NCBI RefSeq assembly: GCF_028368935.1
Contig: NZ_JAQNDK010000003.1
Location: 620,001-684,000, forward strand
Source: Sorangium aterium
GTDB lineage: Bacteria; Myxococcota_A; Polyangia; Polyangiales; Polyangiaceae
Direction of reading: 5' to 3'
DNA: 64,000 nucleotides
The notes below the pieces were generated by a model that worked only from the letters and a program-made list of their open reading frames with translations, did not search any database and was not told where the DNA came from. Shown piece by piece: positions 18,876-27,343 of the stretch; position 1 is the first letter of the stretch; each line of letters begins with the position of its first letter. A program made the translations under genes and the position numbers.

Positions 18876-21800
18876 ATGGACACGGCTTTACGGAAAATCT
18901 TCGAGAGTGTCGAGCGAGGCGAGCTGTCGCGCGACGATGCGATGCGACGAATCGTCACGCTGCGCGGCGAGCAGCGCCCCTCGGCGACGGACGCCGCGTT
19001 CTCGCGCCAGTTCTCGCTCGGGGACGCGTACGTCCGCGATCACCTCGTGCAGAGCGAGCCCGTCCTGCTCGGTGTCACGTACGTGAGCCTGGCGCTCGAC
19101 GCGTGGAGGCGGACCGGGCGCACCGGCGGTGCGTGCGCGCTCCAACGCGTCACCTTCGTCGAACCCATGAAGGTGCGCGCCGGCGTCCCATGTCACGTCT
19201 CGGTGGAGATCGAGGAGCACGCGGGCGAAACAAAGTTCCGCGCGCTCTTCACACACGCGGACGGGGCAGGCGGCTCGCGCATCCCGGCTCACGGTGAGTA
19301 CGTGCCTGCCCCGGGCGGGCGGCCTCCGGCGATCGAGCTCGAGGCGGAGCTGCGCGCGGCGTCGGCGGTTGTTCCGGGGCACGATCTCTACGGGCGGCGC
19401 GACGGCATCGAGCACGGCCCTTCGCTCCACACGGTCCGCAAGGTCCACGTGAGGGGTGATCGAGCGATCGGCGAGCTCGCGCTCTCGGACGTGCTCGCCT
19501 TCGAGACGACCTACGAGAGCGTCCATCCCGCGCTGCTGGATGGGGCGATTCTCTCCGCGGCGGTCCTCCTGCCGGAGGGCGCGCGCTCCAAGCCCTTCAT
19601 TCCAATTTTTATCGGCTCGCTCACGCAGTATGCCGCGGTCCCCGCCCGCTGCTTCAGCGTCTCCCGGCTGGTCAAGGCCAACGACGAGGTCACGATCATC
19701 GACATCGTGCTCGTGGACGCGAGCGGCAGCGTGCTCGTCGACGTCCGAGGCTTCACCTGCAAACGCATTCGAGCGACGAACAGCTCGGCGACCGCGGAGC
19801 AGGCGAGGCGCGACGTCACGCCGGCGCCTCTGGTCGCCCACGGCGTCGAGGCTCGCACTTCGGACTCGACCGATCTCGTCGAGAGCTACGTCGTTCGCAA
19901 ATTGGAAGCGTTGGTCGGCTCGTCAAGGCCCCTCGATCCTAAGACCAACTTCATGGATCTCGGGATCGATTCGAATCAGCTCGTCGGTCTCGCAGCCAGC
20001 ATCGAGAAGGAGGTCGGTGTTCAGCTCTATCCGACGGTGTTCTTCGAATATCCGAACTTGCGCGACCTCACCGCCTTTTTCGCCCAGGAATACGGCGAGA
20101 AATTTCGCGCGTTCTGCGGCGTGACCGTTGAGTCCCCTCCGCGGCCGACGCCGGCCGCGAAGCCGGTCCAGAGCAGCGCGCCCCGGCAAGCCGACGAGCG
20201 CATCGCCATCATCGGGATGGCGGGGCGCTGGGCGGAGGCGCCGGATCTCGAGGCGTTCTGGCGGAACACCGCGCTCGATCGGGATGTGGTGCGGGAGGTG
20301 CCGCTCGACCATTGGGACTACCGGCCCTGGTTCGAGGCGGGCACGCGACAGGCCGACAAGACCTACGCGAAGTGGGGCTCGTTCGTGAGCGACGTCGCCG
20401 AGTTCGACGCGGAATTTTTCGGCATATCGCGACGAGAGGCGGAGCTCATGGACCCGCAGCAGCGCCTGCTGTTGCAAACGCTCTATCACGCCGCCGAGAA
20501 CGCCGGTTACGGCGTCAAGATACGCGGCTCTCGAGCGGGTGTGTTCGTCGGCTGCTGCTTCTACGACTACGCGCAGGAGATGGGCCGGGTCGGCAAGGTC
20601 GTTGATCCTCACGACGGGACCGGCAACGCCGCGACCATGCTCGCGAACCGACCTTCATTTTTCCTCGATCTGCGCGGGCCGAGCCTCACCATTGATACCG
20701 CGTGCTCGTCGTCGCTCGTCGCCCTCGACATGGCCAGCGACGCGCTGCGCCGGGGCAAATGTGATCTCGCATTTGTGGCGGGCGTCAACCTGCTGCTCAG
20801 CTCCTGGCACTATCGCTATTTCTGCAGCATCGGCGCGTTGTCTCCGACGGGGCGTTGCCACACGTTCGACGAGCGCGCGGACGGCTACGTCCCCGGGGAA
20901 GCGGTCGGCGTTTGTTTGCTCAAGCCGCTCTCCGCCGCGATCGCGGACGGTGATCGGATCCACGCCGTCATCACCGGCTCCGCGGTGAACCACGGAGGCT
21001 ACACGCCGTCGCCGACCGCGCCCAACACCAAGATGGAGACCGAAGTCATGCGCGAGGCGTGGCAGAACGCGGGGGTCGACCCCACGCGCATCGGCTACAT
21101 CGAGGCGCACGGCACGGGTACTCCGCTCGGGGATCCCATCGAGATCAACGCGATCAAGGCCGCGTTTGCTGCGCACACGGCCGAACCGGGCTTCTGCGCG
21201 GTCGGGTCGGCCAAGGCGCAGGTGGGTCACACCGAAGGGGCGGCCGGCATCACCGGCGTCATCCGGACCGTGCTGGCCATGCAGAACGAGACAATTCCCG
21301 CGTTGCACGGTTTTCGGAAGCTCAATCCGTACATCAGCCTCGAGGGGAGCGCGATCTACATCCCCGCCGAGAAACGGCACTGGCCCGCGCGGGCGGGTGA
21401 GCCGCGCAGAGCCGGGGTCAGCTCTTTTGGGTTCGGAGGGACGTACGCCCACGTGGTGCTCGAAGAGGCGCCGCCTCGGTACGTCCCGGCGGAGGGCAGT
21501 CCGCGGTCCCACGTGTTGATCGGCATTTCGGCCCGGAACGAGCGTGCGCGGAGCACGCGCGTGACCGAGCTCCGCGATTGGTTGGCGGTGGTCGGCGACG
21601 TCTCGCTGGCCGACTTGGCGTTCACGTTGAACAGGACTCGCGCCCATTGGGCGTCGCGGCACGCGTTTGTCGTGCAGAGCGTCGACGAGCTCCGCGCGGC
21701 GCTCGACGCCGTGCTACGGGGGGAAGCGCCCCCGTCGGTCCTGTCGTCGAACGCCCGCGTCAAGCCGGAGCGGCACGCGGCGGCCGCCTTCGAGACCGCC

Positions 21801-23537
21801 TACCGCCGGCTCGCAGAGTGCGGCGACGGCGAAGAGCTTCGAGCGGTCTTGCGCTCGATCGGGGCGCTTTACATCGAAGGTGCTGAGGTCGACTGGGCGC
21901 GCGTTACGCCTGGTGCCCGCTTGCTTGACGCGCCGCTCTACCCCTTCGCCACCGAGCATTGCTGGTTCGACCATCGCACCGCGCCGCCCACCGAGCACAC
22001 GACGGCGCCTCACGTGATGTCGGCGCCGCCGGTGTCAGCGCCGCCGGTGTCGGCGCCGCCGGTGTCAGCGCCGCCGGCGTCGGCGCTGCGCTCGGTCGAT
22101 CGAGTCGAGGACGCTGGGCGTTCGGAGCAACCCGCGGCGTCGCACGTTTACGCCAAGAGCGTGCGCATTTTGAGTGACATCTTGCTACTGCCCGAGTCGA
22201 AGATCGATCGAGACGCCGAGCTCACCAGCCTAGGCGTCGACTCGGTCATGACGATGCAGTTCGTGATGCGAGTCAACGAGGTCTTTGGGCTTCGCCTGAC
22301 GGCCGCGGCGCTCTACGACGTCACGCGCGTGGGCGACGTGCTCGACCGCCTCACCTCGATCATCGAGGGCGCGGCTGCGTCGACCGCTGACTCGACGGTC
22401 TCGAGGGGGTCGGAGTCGGTCGCGAGCCCCGCGCCGGCAGCGGCGGCGGAGCCACCAGCGGCGGCGGAGCCGCCCGTCCGGACCGCGGATCCGGCGAGCC
22501 ACGCTCCCGAGTCTCCTTCCGCCCCCGAGCGGAAGCGGCTCGTTCTCAAGCGAACCGGGGTGGTGCAGCCCTCGAGTGTACCCGCTGGGGCGCGCTACGT
22601 GCCGTTCTTGAGCTTCAACACGGCGGGGCACAAGGTGCCCCTCTTTCTCGTCCACCCCGGCGGGGCGGGGGCCGAGGCGTACATCAAGCTCTCCACCTAC
22701 CTCGACAAGAGCCAGCCGCTCTACGCCATCGAGTCGTACAACCTGTACAGCGGCGAGCCGCTGATCCGCACCGTCACCGAGCTCGCGGCAGTGTACCTCC
22801 GCCATCTGCGAGAGGTCCAACCGCGCGGCCCCTACTATCTCGGCGGGTGGTCGCGCGGCGGGATGATCGCCTTCGAGATGGCGCAGCAGCTCCGGGCGAG
22901 CGGCGAGCAGGTAGGCACGCTCTACCTGTTGGACACCTATGTGATGAACGAGCGCGAGAAGCTGGTGGCGCTCGACAACGTCATCAAGCACTCGCTGCCC
23001 AACTCAGAAGACGGCTCGTTCCGGAGCCTGCTCCGGAAGAACCTCGCCACCGAGCGAATCGCGAACATCGTGTACGACCCGCGCGAGTTTCCGGGGCGGA
23101 CCATCCTGTACAAGGCCAATCAACCGCTCGAGGCCTCGGTCGCCAGGGACACGATGCGGCAGGTCCACGTAACGATGCACGAGGGCATTCCGCGGGCGGC
23201 CAGCGACGGGGTCGACGATGTGATCGACAACCTGAACGCGTTCATCAACGAAGACACGATCGCCGATTTCAACGCGCTGGGCGCCAAGCCCGACAACGGC
23301 TGGTCTCGTTACATTCCGAACCTGCTCGTCCGGGTCATCGAGGGCAACCACTTCAGCATCATGGGGGAGCGGACGCTGCGCCCGATGGTTGAGCACATTC
23401 AGGCGGACCTGCTGGCGACGTCGGCTTCCGGCCGGAGCGGCGCGGCGCGAGAGCGCGACGGGATGGGCGCCCATGTCAAGAGTCGGGCCAACGGAGACCT
23501 CGTTTTTGCGACCTCGGACATGGGGGATGAGAGATGA
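18876..23537 (+). CDS. Terminal trans-AT PKS, DH-like-ACP-KS-ACP-TE
   Basis: Start ATG 18876 follows GGGAG at good spacing, 17 nt after the previous stop; the frame is open further upstream but that stretch lies inside the preceding gene. The 1553-aa protein begins with a helical tail (ERGELSRDDAMRRI) resembling the C-terminal tail of the preceding protein. A DH-like domain follows (50-300): His56 and Asp222 are present, but HxxxGxxxxP reads HLVQSEPVLLG and the DxxxQ Gln is Leu. Then come ACP (Ser366), KS (440-865, Cys610), an SAPPV-repeat linker, ACP (Ser1123) and a type I thioesterase (1250-1540; GWSRGG Ser1326, Asp1353, His1492). The DH-like domain acts on the chain carried over from the KS ending the upstream protein. 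The final KS-ACP has no reductive domain. The TE should release the product, probably as a macrolactone. Confidence 0.94.
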   Translation: MDTALRKIFESVERGELSRDDAMRRIVTLRGEQRPSATDAAFSRQFSLGDAYVRDHLVQSEPVLLGVTYVSLALDAWRRTGRTGGACALQRVTFVEPMKVRAGVPCHVSVEIEEHAGETKFRALFTHADGAGGSRIPAHGEYVPAPGGRPPAIELEAELRAASAVVPGHDLYGRRDGIEHGPSLHTVRKVHVRGDRAIGELALSDVLAFETTYESVHPALLDGAILSAAVLLPEGARSKPFIPIFIGSLTQYAAVPARCFSVSRLVKANDEVTIIDIVLVDASGSVLVDVRGFTCKRIRATNSSATAEQARRDVTPAPLVAHGVEARTSDSTDLVESYVVRKLEALVGSSRPLDPKTNFMDLGIDSNQLVGLAASIEKEVGVQLYPTVFFEYPNLRDLTAFFAQEYGEKFRAFCGVTVESPPRPTPAAKPVQSSAPRQADERIAIIGMAGRWAEAPDLEAFWRNTALDRDVVREVPLDHWDYRPWFEAGTRQADKTYAKWGSFVSDVAEFDAEFFGISRREAELMDPQQRLLLQTLYHAAENAGYGVKIRGSRAGVFVGCCFYDYAQEMGRVGKVVDPHDGTGNAATMLANRPSFFLDLRGPSLTIDTACSSSLVALDMASDALRRGKCDLAFVAGVNLLLSSWHYRYFCSIGALSPTGRCHTFDERADGYVPGEAVGVCLLKPLSAAIADGDRIHAVITGSAVNHGGYTPSPTAPNTKMETEVMREAWQNAGVDPTRIGYIEAHGTGTPLGDPIEINAIKAAFAAHTAEPGFCAVGSAKAQVGHTEGAAGITGVIRTVLAMQNETIPALHGFRKLNPYISLEGSAIYIPAEKRHWPARAGEPRRAGVSSFGFGGTYAHVVLEEAPPRYVPAEGSPRSHVLIGISARNERARSTRVTELRDWLAVVGDVSLADLAFTLNRTRAHWASRHAFVVQSVDELRAALDAVLRGEAPPSVLSSNARVKPERHAAAAFETAYRRLAECGDGEELRAVLRSIGALYIEGAEVDWARVTPGARLLDAPLYPFATEHCWFDHRTAPPTEHTTAPHVMSAPPVSAPPVSAPPVSAPPASALRSVDRVEDAGRSEQPAASHVYAKSVRILSDILLLPESKIDRDAELTSLGVDSVMTMQFVMRVNEVFGLRLTAAALYDVTRVGDVLDRLTSIIEGAAASTADSTVSRGSESVASPAPAAAAEPPAAAEPPVRTADPASHAPESPSAPERKRLVLKRTGVVQPSSVPAGARYVPFLSFNTAGHKVPLFLVHPGGAGAEAYIKLSTYLDKSQPLYAIESYNLYSGEPLIRTVTELAAVYLRHLREVQPRGPYYLGGWSRGGMIAFEMAQQLRASGEQVGTLYLLDTYVMNEREKLVALDNVIKHSLPNSEDGSFRSLLRKNLATERIANIVYDPREFPGRTILYKANQPLEASVARDTMRQVHVTMHEGIPRAASDGVDDVIDNLNAFINEDTIADFNALGAKPDNGWSRYIPNLLVRVIEGNHFSIMGERTLRPMVEHIQADLLATSASGRSGAARERDGMGAHVKSRANGDLVFATSDMGDER
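22020..22079 (+). repeat. Four 15-bp in-frame repeats (SAPPV linker)
   Basis: Four consecutive 15-bp units (TCGGCGCCGCCGGTG and close variants) encode SAPPV between the last KS and the last ACP of the terminal PKS. They form a Pro-rich linker and are coding. Confidence 0.85.
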
Positions 23538-24625
23538 AATGTGAATGGGCGCTCCGCCGCGGTGACTCCCCGGAGCTGTTTCGCGTCCTTGGCACTCCCG
23601 ACGCGTCGAATGTCCCGCACGCGGACGTGGCGGACGACTCGCACGCGCTGATGATGTATCGGCAGATGGTCGCGCTCCGCGTGCTCGACGAGCGGGCGCT
23701 CGTGTACCACCGGCACGGTCGCATCGGCACCTGGGCGATCTCGTGGGGCCATGAGGCGATCCACGTGGGCGTCATGGCGGCCCTGCGCGACACCGACTGG
23801 GCTTTCCCGTCGTACCGCGAGAACAAGCTGTGCCTGCTCCGGGGCATGTCGCCCGAGGCGATCCTGGCGGGGTGCCGCGGTCAGCCCGAGGGGTTCTGGA
23901 ATCCCCACGAGTGGCGAGTTGGCTCGATTTGCATTCCGGTGGCCTCTCACGTCCCCCACGCGGCGGGGTTCGCTTGGGGCGAGAAGCTGCAAGGGCGCGA
24001 CACGGTCGCGGCGGTCTTCTTCGGCGACGGCGCCACGTCGGAGGGCGAGTTCCACGAAGGAGCCAATTTCGCCGCGGTGACGCGGGCCCCTGTCTTGCTC
24101 GTGTGCACGAACAATCAATGGGCGATCAGCACCCCCGTATCGCGCCAGACTCGGGCGATGTACCTGGCGGACAAGGCGGTGGGTTACGGCATTCCAAGCG
24201 TGCGCGTCGACGGAAACGACGTGCTCGCGGTCTACGAAGCCACCCGGCAGGGGGCCGAGCGGGCTCGCGACGGGGGGGGGCCCGTCTTCATCGAATGTGT
24301 GATCTATCGGGCGCAAGCCCACGCGTTTCCGGACGATCCAAGCGCGTACCGCGACGATGTGGAGGCTGAAAAGGCGCGGCGCGAGGAGTGCCTCGGGCAA
24401 ATGGAGGCATACCTTCGGGCGCGCGGGCTGCTCAGCGACGAGCAGGCGGCCCAGTACCGATCGGAAGCGCTGGCCTCGGTGGCCGCGGGCATCGTCAAGG
24501 CGGAGGCGCTCCCGACCGCCGACCCAGAGCTGATCTTTCAGCACGTCCTCGAAGAGCAAACTCCAGCCATGCGGAGCGACATGGAGCGACTCCGCGCCGT
24601 GCGCACCCGCTACGGATCACCGTGA
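23534..24625 (+). CDS. 2-oxo acid dehydrogenase E1 component, alpha subunit
   Basis: This 363-aa protein is a thiamine-diphosphate-dependent decarboxylase subunit of the branched-chain/pyruvate E1alpha family. The ThDP/Mg motif is clear: GDGATSEGEFHEG, ending in NNQWAIS about 30 residues later. The phosphorylation-loop region reads AHAFPDDPSAYR, so the first regulatory Ser seen in many homologues is absent. ATG 23534 overlaps the stop of the TE-containing PKS (ATGA), so translation is coupled to the PKS genes, and E1beta follows after 10 nt. The family decarboxylates a 2-oxo acid and transfers the acyl group to E2 lipoyl. The context, an E2 fused to an ACP, implies starter-unit supply rather than central metabolism. 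Phenylpyruvate is the proposed substrate by analogy with ripostatin; the sequence alone does not show it. Confidence 0.93.
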   Translation: MKCEWALRRGDSPELFRVLGTPDASNVPHADVADDSHALMMYRQMVALRVLDERALVYHRHGRIGTWAISWGHEAIHVGVMAALRDTDWAFPSYRENKLCLLRGMSPEAILAGCRGQPEGFWNPHEWRVGSICIPVASHVPHAAGFAWGEKLQGRDTVAAVFFGDGATSEGEFHEGANFAAVTRAPVLLVCTNNQWAISTPVSRQTRAMYLADKAVGYGIPSVRVDGNDVLAVYEATRQGAERARDGGGPVFIECVIYRAQAHAFPDDPSAYRDDVEAEKARREECLGQMEAYLRARGLLSDEQAAQYRSEALASVAAGIVKAEALPTADPELIFQHVLEEQTPAMRSDMERLRAVRTRYGSP

Positions 24626-24635
24626 GGATCGGTAG

Positions 24636-25613
24636 ATGACCCTACTCGCATTCGCTGACGCGATTAACCTTGCTCTTCGAGAAGAGCTACACAGAAATCC
24701 GCGCGCGATGCTGCTCGGCCAGGACATCGGGCGCAGCGGCGGTGTGTTCCGCGTGACCGCCGATCTGCAGCAGACCTTCGGCGCCGATCGCGTCGTGGAC
24801 GCGCCCATCTCCGAAGCGGGGATCGTGGGGATGGCCGTTGGATTGTGTCTCTCGGGCTGGCGGCCGGTCTGCGAGCTCCAGTTCGACGCTTTCAGCTATC
24901 CGGCGCTGAACCAGATCTTCACCCACGTGAGCAGGTACCGGTGGCGGACGCGGGGCGCCGCAGCGATGCCGATGGTGATCCGCATGCCGTGCGGCGGCGG
25001 CGTGAAGGCCCCCGAGCTGCACTCCGACTCGCCGGAGGCGTATTATTGCCACACACCCGGCCTTGTCGTTGTCATGCCCTCGACGCCCGCGGACGCGAAA
25101 GGGCTCCTGACCGCAGCGCTCCGCGCGCAGGACCCAGTGGTGTTTCTCGAGCCGAAGAAGCTCTATCGCCACGCGCGGGGCGAGGTGCCGGAGACGGAGC
25201 ACATCGTCCCGCTCGGGTCGGTGCGCACGGTGCGTGAGGGGAGCGACGTCACGCTGATCGCGTGGGGGGCGATGATCGACGTCGCCGTGCAGGCGGCGGA
25301 TGTCGTCCGCGAGGAGGGAGTCTCGGCGCACATTTGCGATGTGCGTACGCTCTCGCCGCTCGACAGAGCGGGCATCCTGGACGCGGTGAGGGCCAGCGGC
25401 CGCGTGGTGATCGTGCAGGAGTCGCCGAGGTCATGCAGCCTGGCCAGCGAGATCGCGGCGCTCGCGGCGGAAGAAGCCCTGTATGACCTGCGCGCGCCAG
25501 TGGTGCGCGTGAGCGGGTACGACGCTCCGTACCCTTATTACAGCGTCGAACACTATCACCGCCCTGACTGGGCGCGGGTCGTTGACGCCATCAAGCAAGT
25601 GCTCGCGGCGTAG
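24636..25613 (+). CDS. 2-oxo acid dehydrogenase E1 component, beta subunit
   Basis: This 325-aa transketolase-like subunit pairs with the upstream E1alpha to make a heterotetrameric E1. Visible family features are the N-terminal LGQDIG..GGVFRVT segment, the DAPISEAGIVGMAVG stretch holding the cofactor-activating Glu, the HSDSPEAYYCHTPGL segment and the C-terminal domain (DVRTLSPLD, VQESP). Length is normal for the family. It lies between E1alpha (10 nt upstream) and E2 (14 nt downstream). No dihydrolipoamide dehydrogenase (E3) is present in the window, so E2 lipoyl reoxidation probably uses a housekeeping E3 encoded elsewhere. Confidence 0.93.
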   Translation: MTLLAFADAINLALREELHRNPRAMLLGQDIGRSGGVFRVTADLQQTFGADRVVDAPISEAGIVGMAVGLCLSGWRPVCELQFDAFSYPALNQIFTHVSRYRWRTRGAAAMPMVIRMPCGGGVKAPELHSDSPEAYYCHTPGLVVVMPSTPADAKGLLTAALRAQDPVVFLEPKKLYRHARGEVPETEHIVPLGSVRTVREGSDVTLIAWGAMIDVAVQAADVVREEGVSAHICDVRTLSPLDRAGILDAVRASGRVVIVQESPRSCSLASEIAALAAEEALYDLRAPVVRVSGYDAPYPYYSVEHYHRPDWARVVDAIKQVLAA

Positions 25614-25627
25614 GACAGGTATCTGAT

Positions 25628-27340
25628 ATGGGTTTCGTTTACGTATTGCCGGATCTCGGGGAAGGAATCGCCGAAGCAGAGGTCGTGCGCTGGCACGTCG
25701 CCGAAGGCGACGACGTGAAGGAGGACGATCCCCTCGTCGAGGTGCTCACCGCCAAGGCGACGGTCGACGCGCCCTCACCGAGGACGGGCAAGGTGCTCAA
25801 GGTGGTCGCCCTGACAGGAGAAACCATCCAGGTGGGCGAGCCGCTGGCCGTCATCGGTGAGGCCGGCGAGGACGTCGAGGCCATCCTCCAGGCGAACGCC
25901 AAGGCGAGCTCGCGGCGGCCCGCGGGCGCGGCAATCCAGGTCCTGCCCAGCGTCCGCAAGTTGGCCGCGGAGCTCGGCGTCTCGCTCGAGGCCCTACAGC
26001 ACTCCGGCCCGATCACCGCGGATGTGGTGCGGGCCGCCGCGCGGGGAAATCTCGGCGCCTCTGTGCAGGGAAACCTCGGCGTCGGCGTCCGTGCGCGGCG
26101 GCGGCTCCAGGGCGTCGGCCGGGCGGCTGCGCAGAACCTGTCGCGCGCGCAGCTCGTCCCGACGGTGATGGTCGTCGAGGAGGCCCAGCTGGATGCGCTG
26201 TTCCGCCTCCAGCAGCTCCTTGATATCGGCTACGTGCCGTTCCTCGTGCAGGCGGCGATCGCGGCGTTCCGCGAGGTGCCCGAGGCGAACGCTCGATTCG
26301 ACGAAGCCAAACAGGAGCTCGTGATCTACGACCAGGTCGACATGGCTGTCGCCGTGCACCTGGACGAGGGGCTGGCGGTCCCCGTCATGAGCGACTGCGC
26401 GGGGCTCTCGCTCCGTGAGCTGGCGGAGAAGATCCGCGACCTCGGAGAGAGGGCGCACGCCAACGCGCTTTCGCCGAGCGAGAGCATGGGAGGCACATTC
26501 ACCGTCTCATGCCCGGGGGACGCGGGGGTGCTCCTCGCGGCGCCGCTGCTCAACGTGCCGCAGGTCGGGCTCCTGGCGCTGCACCGGCTGTCGCGGAGGC
26601 CGATCGTCGTCGATGGCCGATTGGCCGTGGGGTGGGCGGCGCACGTCACGTTCACGCACGATCACCGCGCGATCAACGGCATGACTGCCTGCCACTTCCT
26701 TCGGCGCGTGGTCGAGCTCTTGTCGAAGCCGCTCCAGGCGCTCGAGGCCGGGATCTTCCGGCCCGGCGATCTCCAATCTCAAGCGAGCCGAGCGCCGCGT
26801 CCGGGCGCGTCGGAGCCTTCTGGGGCGCTGGCCGCCGAGCTGGGCGGGCTGCCCGAGCCGCGCCGGCGCGACCACCTCGTCGCGGCGATCGAGGCGCGCC
26901 TCCGCAAGCAGCTCAATACCAACTGGACGTTTGATCGCTCCCGGACATGGTCGGATCTCGGCTTGAACTCGTACGGCGCGGTGTCCTTGCGCAGTTCGCT
27001 GAGCGACGCGTTGGGGTGCGAGCTGCCGCCGACGCTCTTGTACAGACACGCGACGCCCGTCGCTCTCGCCGAGCACCTCCTCGGATTGCTGCGCCGGCCG
27101 GCGGCTCCGGCGACGCTCACGCCGGTGCAGCTCCTCCAGCGGCTCCAGGGGATGCAGGAGCAGCAGGCTCACGCGCTCCTCGTGGAGCTGACCGAGGGGC
27201 GAGCTGCGCGGGACGCACAGCCGCGGCAGACGAAGGGCGAGGACCTGATCGGCGAGGCGGGGGGCGCGGCGGCGTCGGACGTGGAAATCGACGCGCAGCT
27301 CGATGACATCTTGGGCGCCGATTCTTCGGCGGGGGCATAG
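25628..27340 (+). CDS. E2 acyltransferase fused to an acyl carrier protein (starter-loading protein)
   Basis: A 570-aa fusion. Residues 1-80 are a lipoyl domain, with the lipoyl Lys probably Lys43 in VLTAKATV. Residues 105-140 resemble the E1/E3-binding peripheral domain (LPSVRKLAAELGV). Residues 155-380 are the E2 catalytic core, whose active-site motif reads HRAING instead of the common HxxxDG. After a linker, residues 405-480 form an ACP with Ser448 in LGLNSYGAV. The last 80 residues hold a helical stretch and an acidic tail suited to docking with the next PKS, which starts 3 nt downstream with a coiled coil. The inferred role is to take the acyl group from E1 on lipoyl and pass it to its own phosphopantetheine arm instead of CoA, so the starter reaches the PKS without a loading AT. 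Ripostatin loading works in a comparable way. Confidence 0.93.
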   Translation: MGFVYVLPDLGEGIAEAEVVRWHVAEGDDVKEDDPLVEVLTAKATVDAPSPRTGKVLKVVALTGETIQVGEPLAVIGEAGEDVEAILQANAKASSRRPAGAAIQVLPSVRKLAAELGVSLEALQHSGPITADVVRAAARGNLGASVQGNLGVGVRARRRLQGVGRAAAQNLSRAQLVPTVMVVEEAQLDALFRLQQLLDIGYVPFLVQAAIAAFREVPEANARFDEAKQELVIYDQVDMAVAVHLDEGLAVPVMSDCAGLSLRELAEKIRDLGERAHANALSPSESMGGTFTVSCPGDAGVLLAAPLLNVPQVGLLALHRLSRRPIVVDGRLAVGWAAHVTFTHDHRAINGMTACHFLRRVVELLSKPLQALEAGIFRPGDLQSQASRAPRPGASEPSGALAAELGGLPEPRRRDHLVAAIEARLRKQLNTNWTFDRSRTWSDLGLNSYGAVSLRSSLSDALGCELPPTLLYRHATPVALAEHLLGLLRRPAAPATLTPVQLLQRLQGMQEQQAHALLVELTEGRAARDAQPRQTKGEDLIGEAGGAAASDVEIDAQLDDILGADSSAGA

Positions 27341-27343
27341 GTC

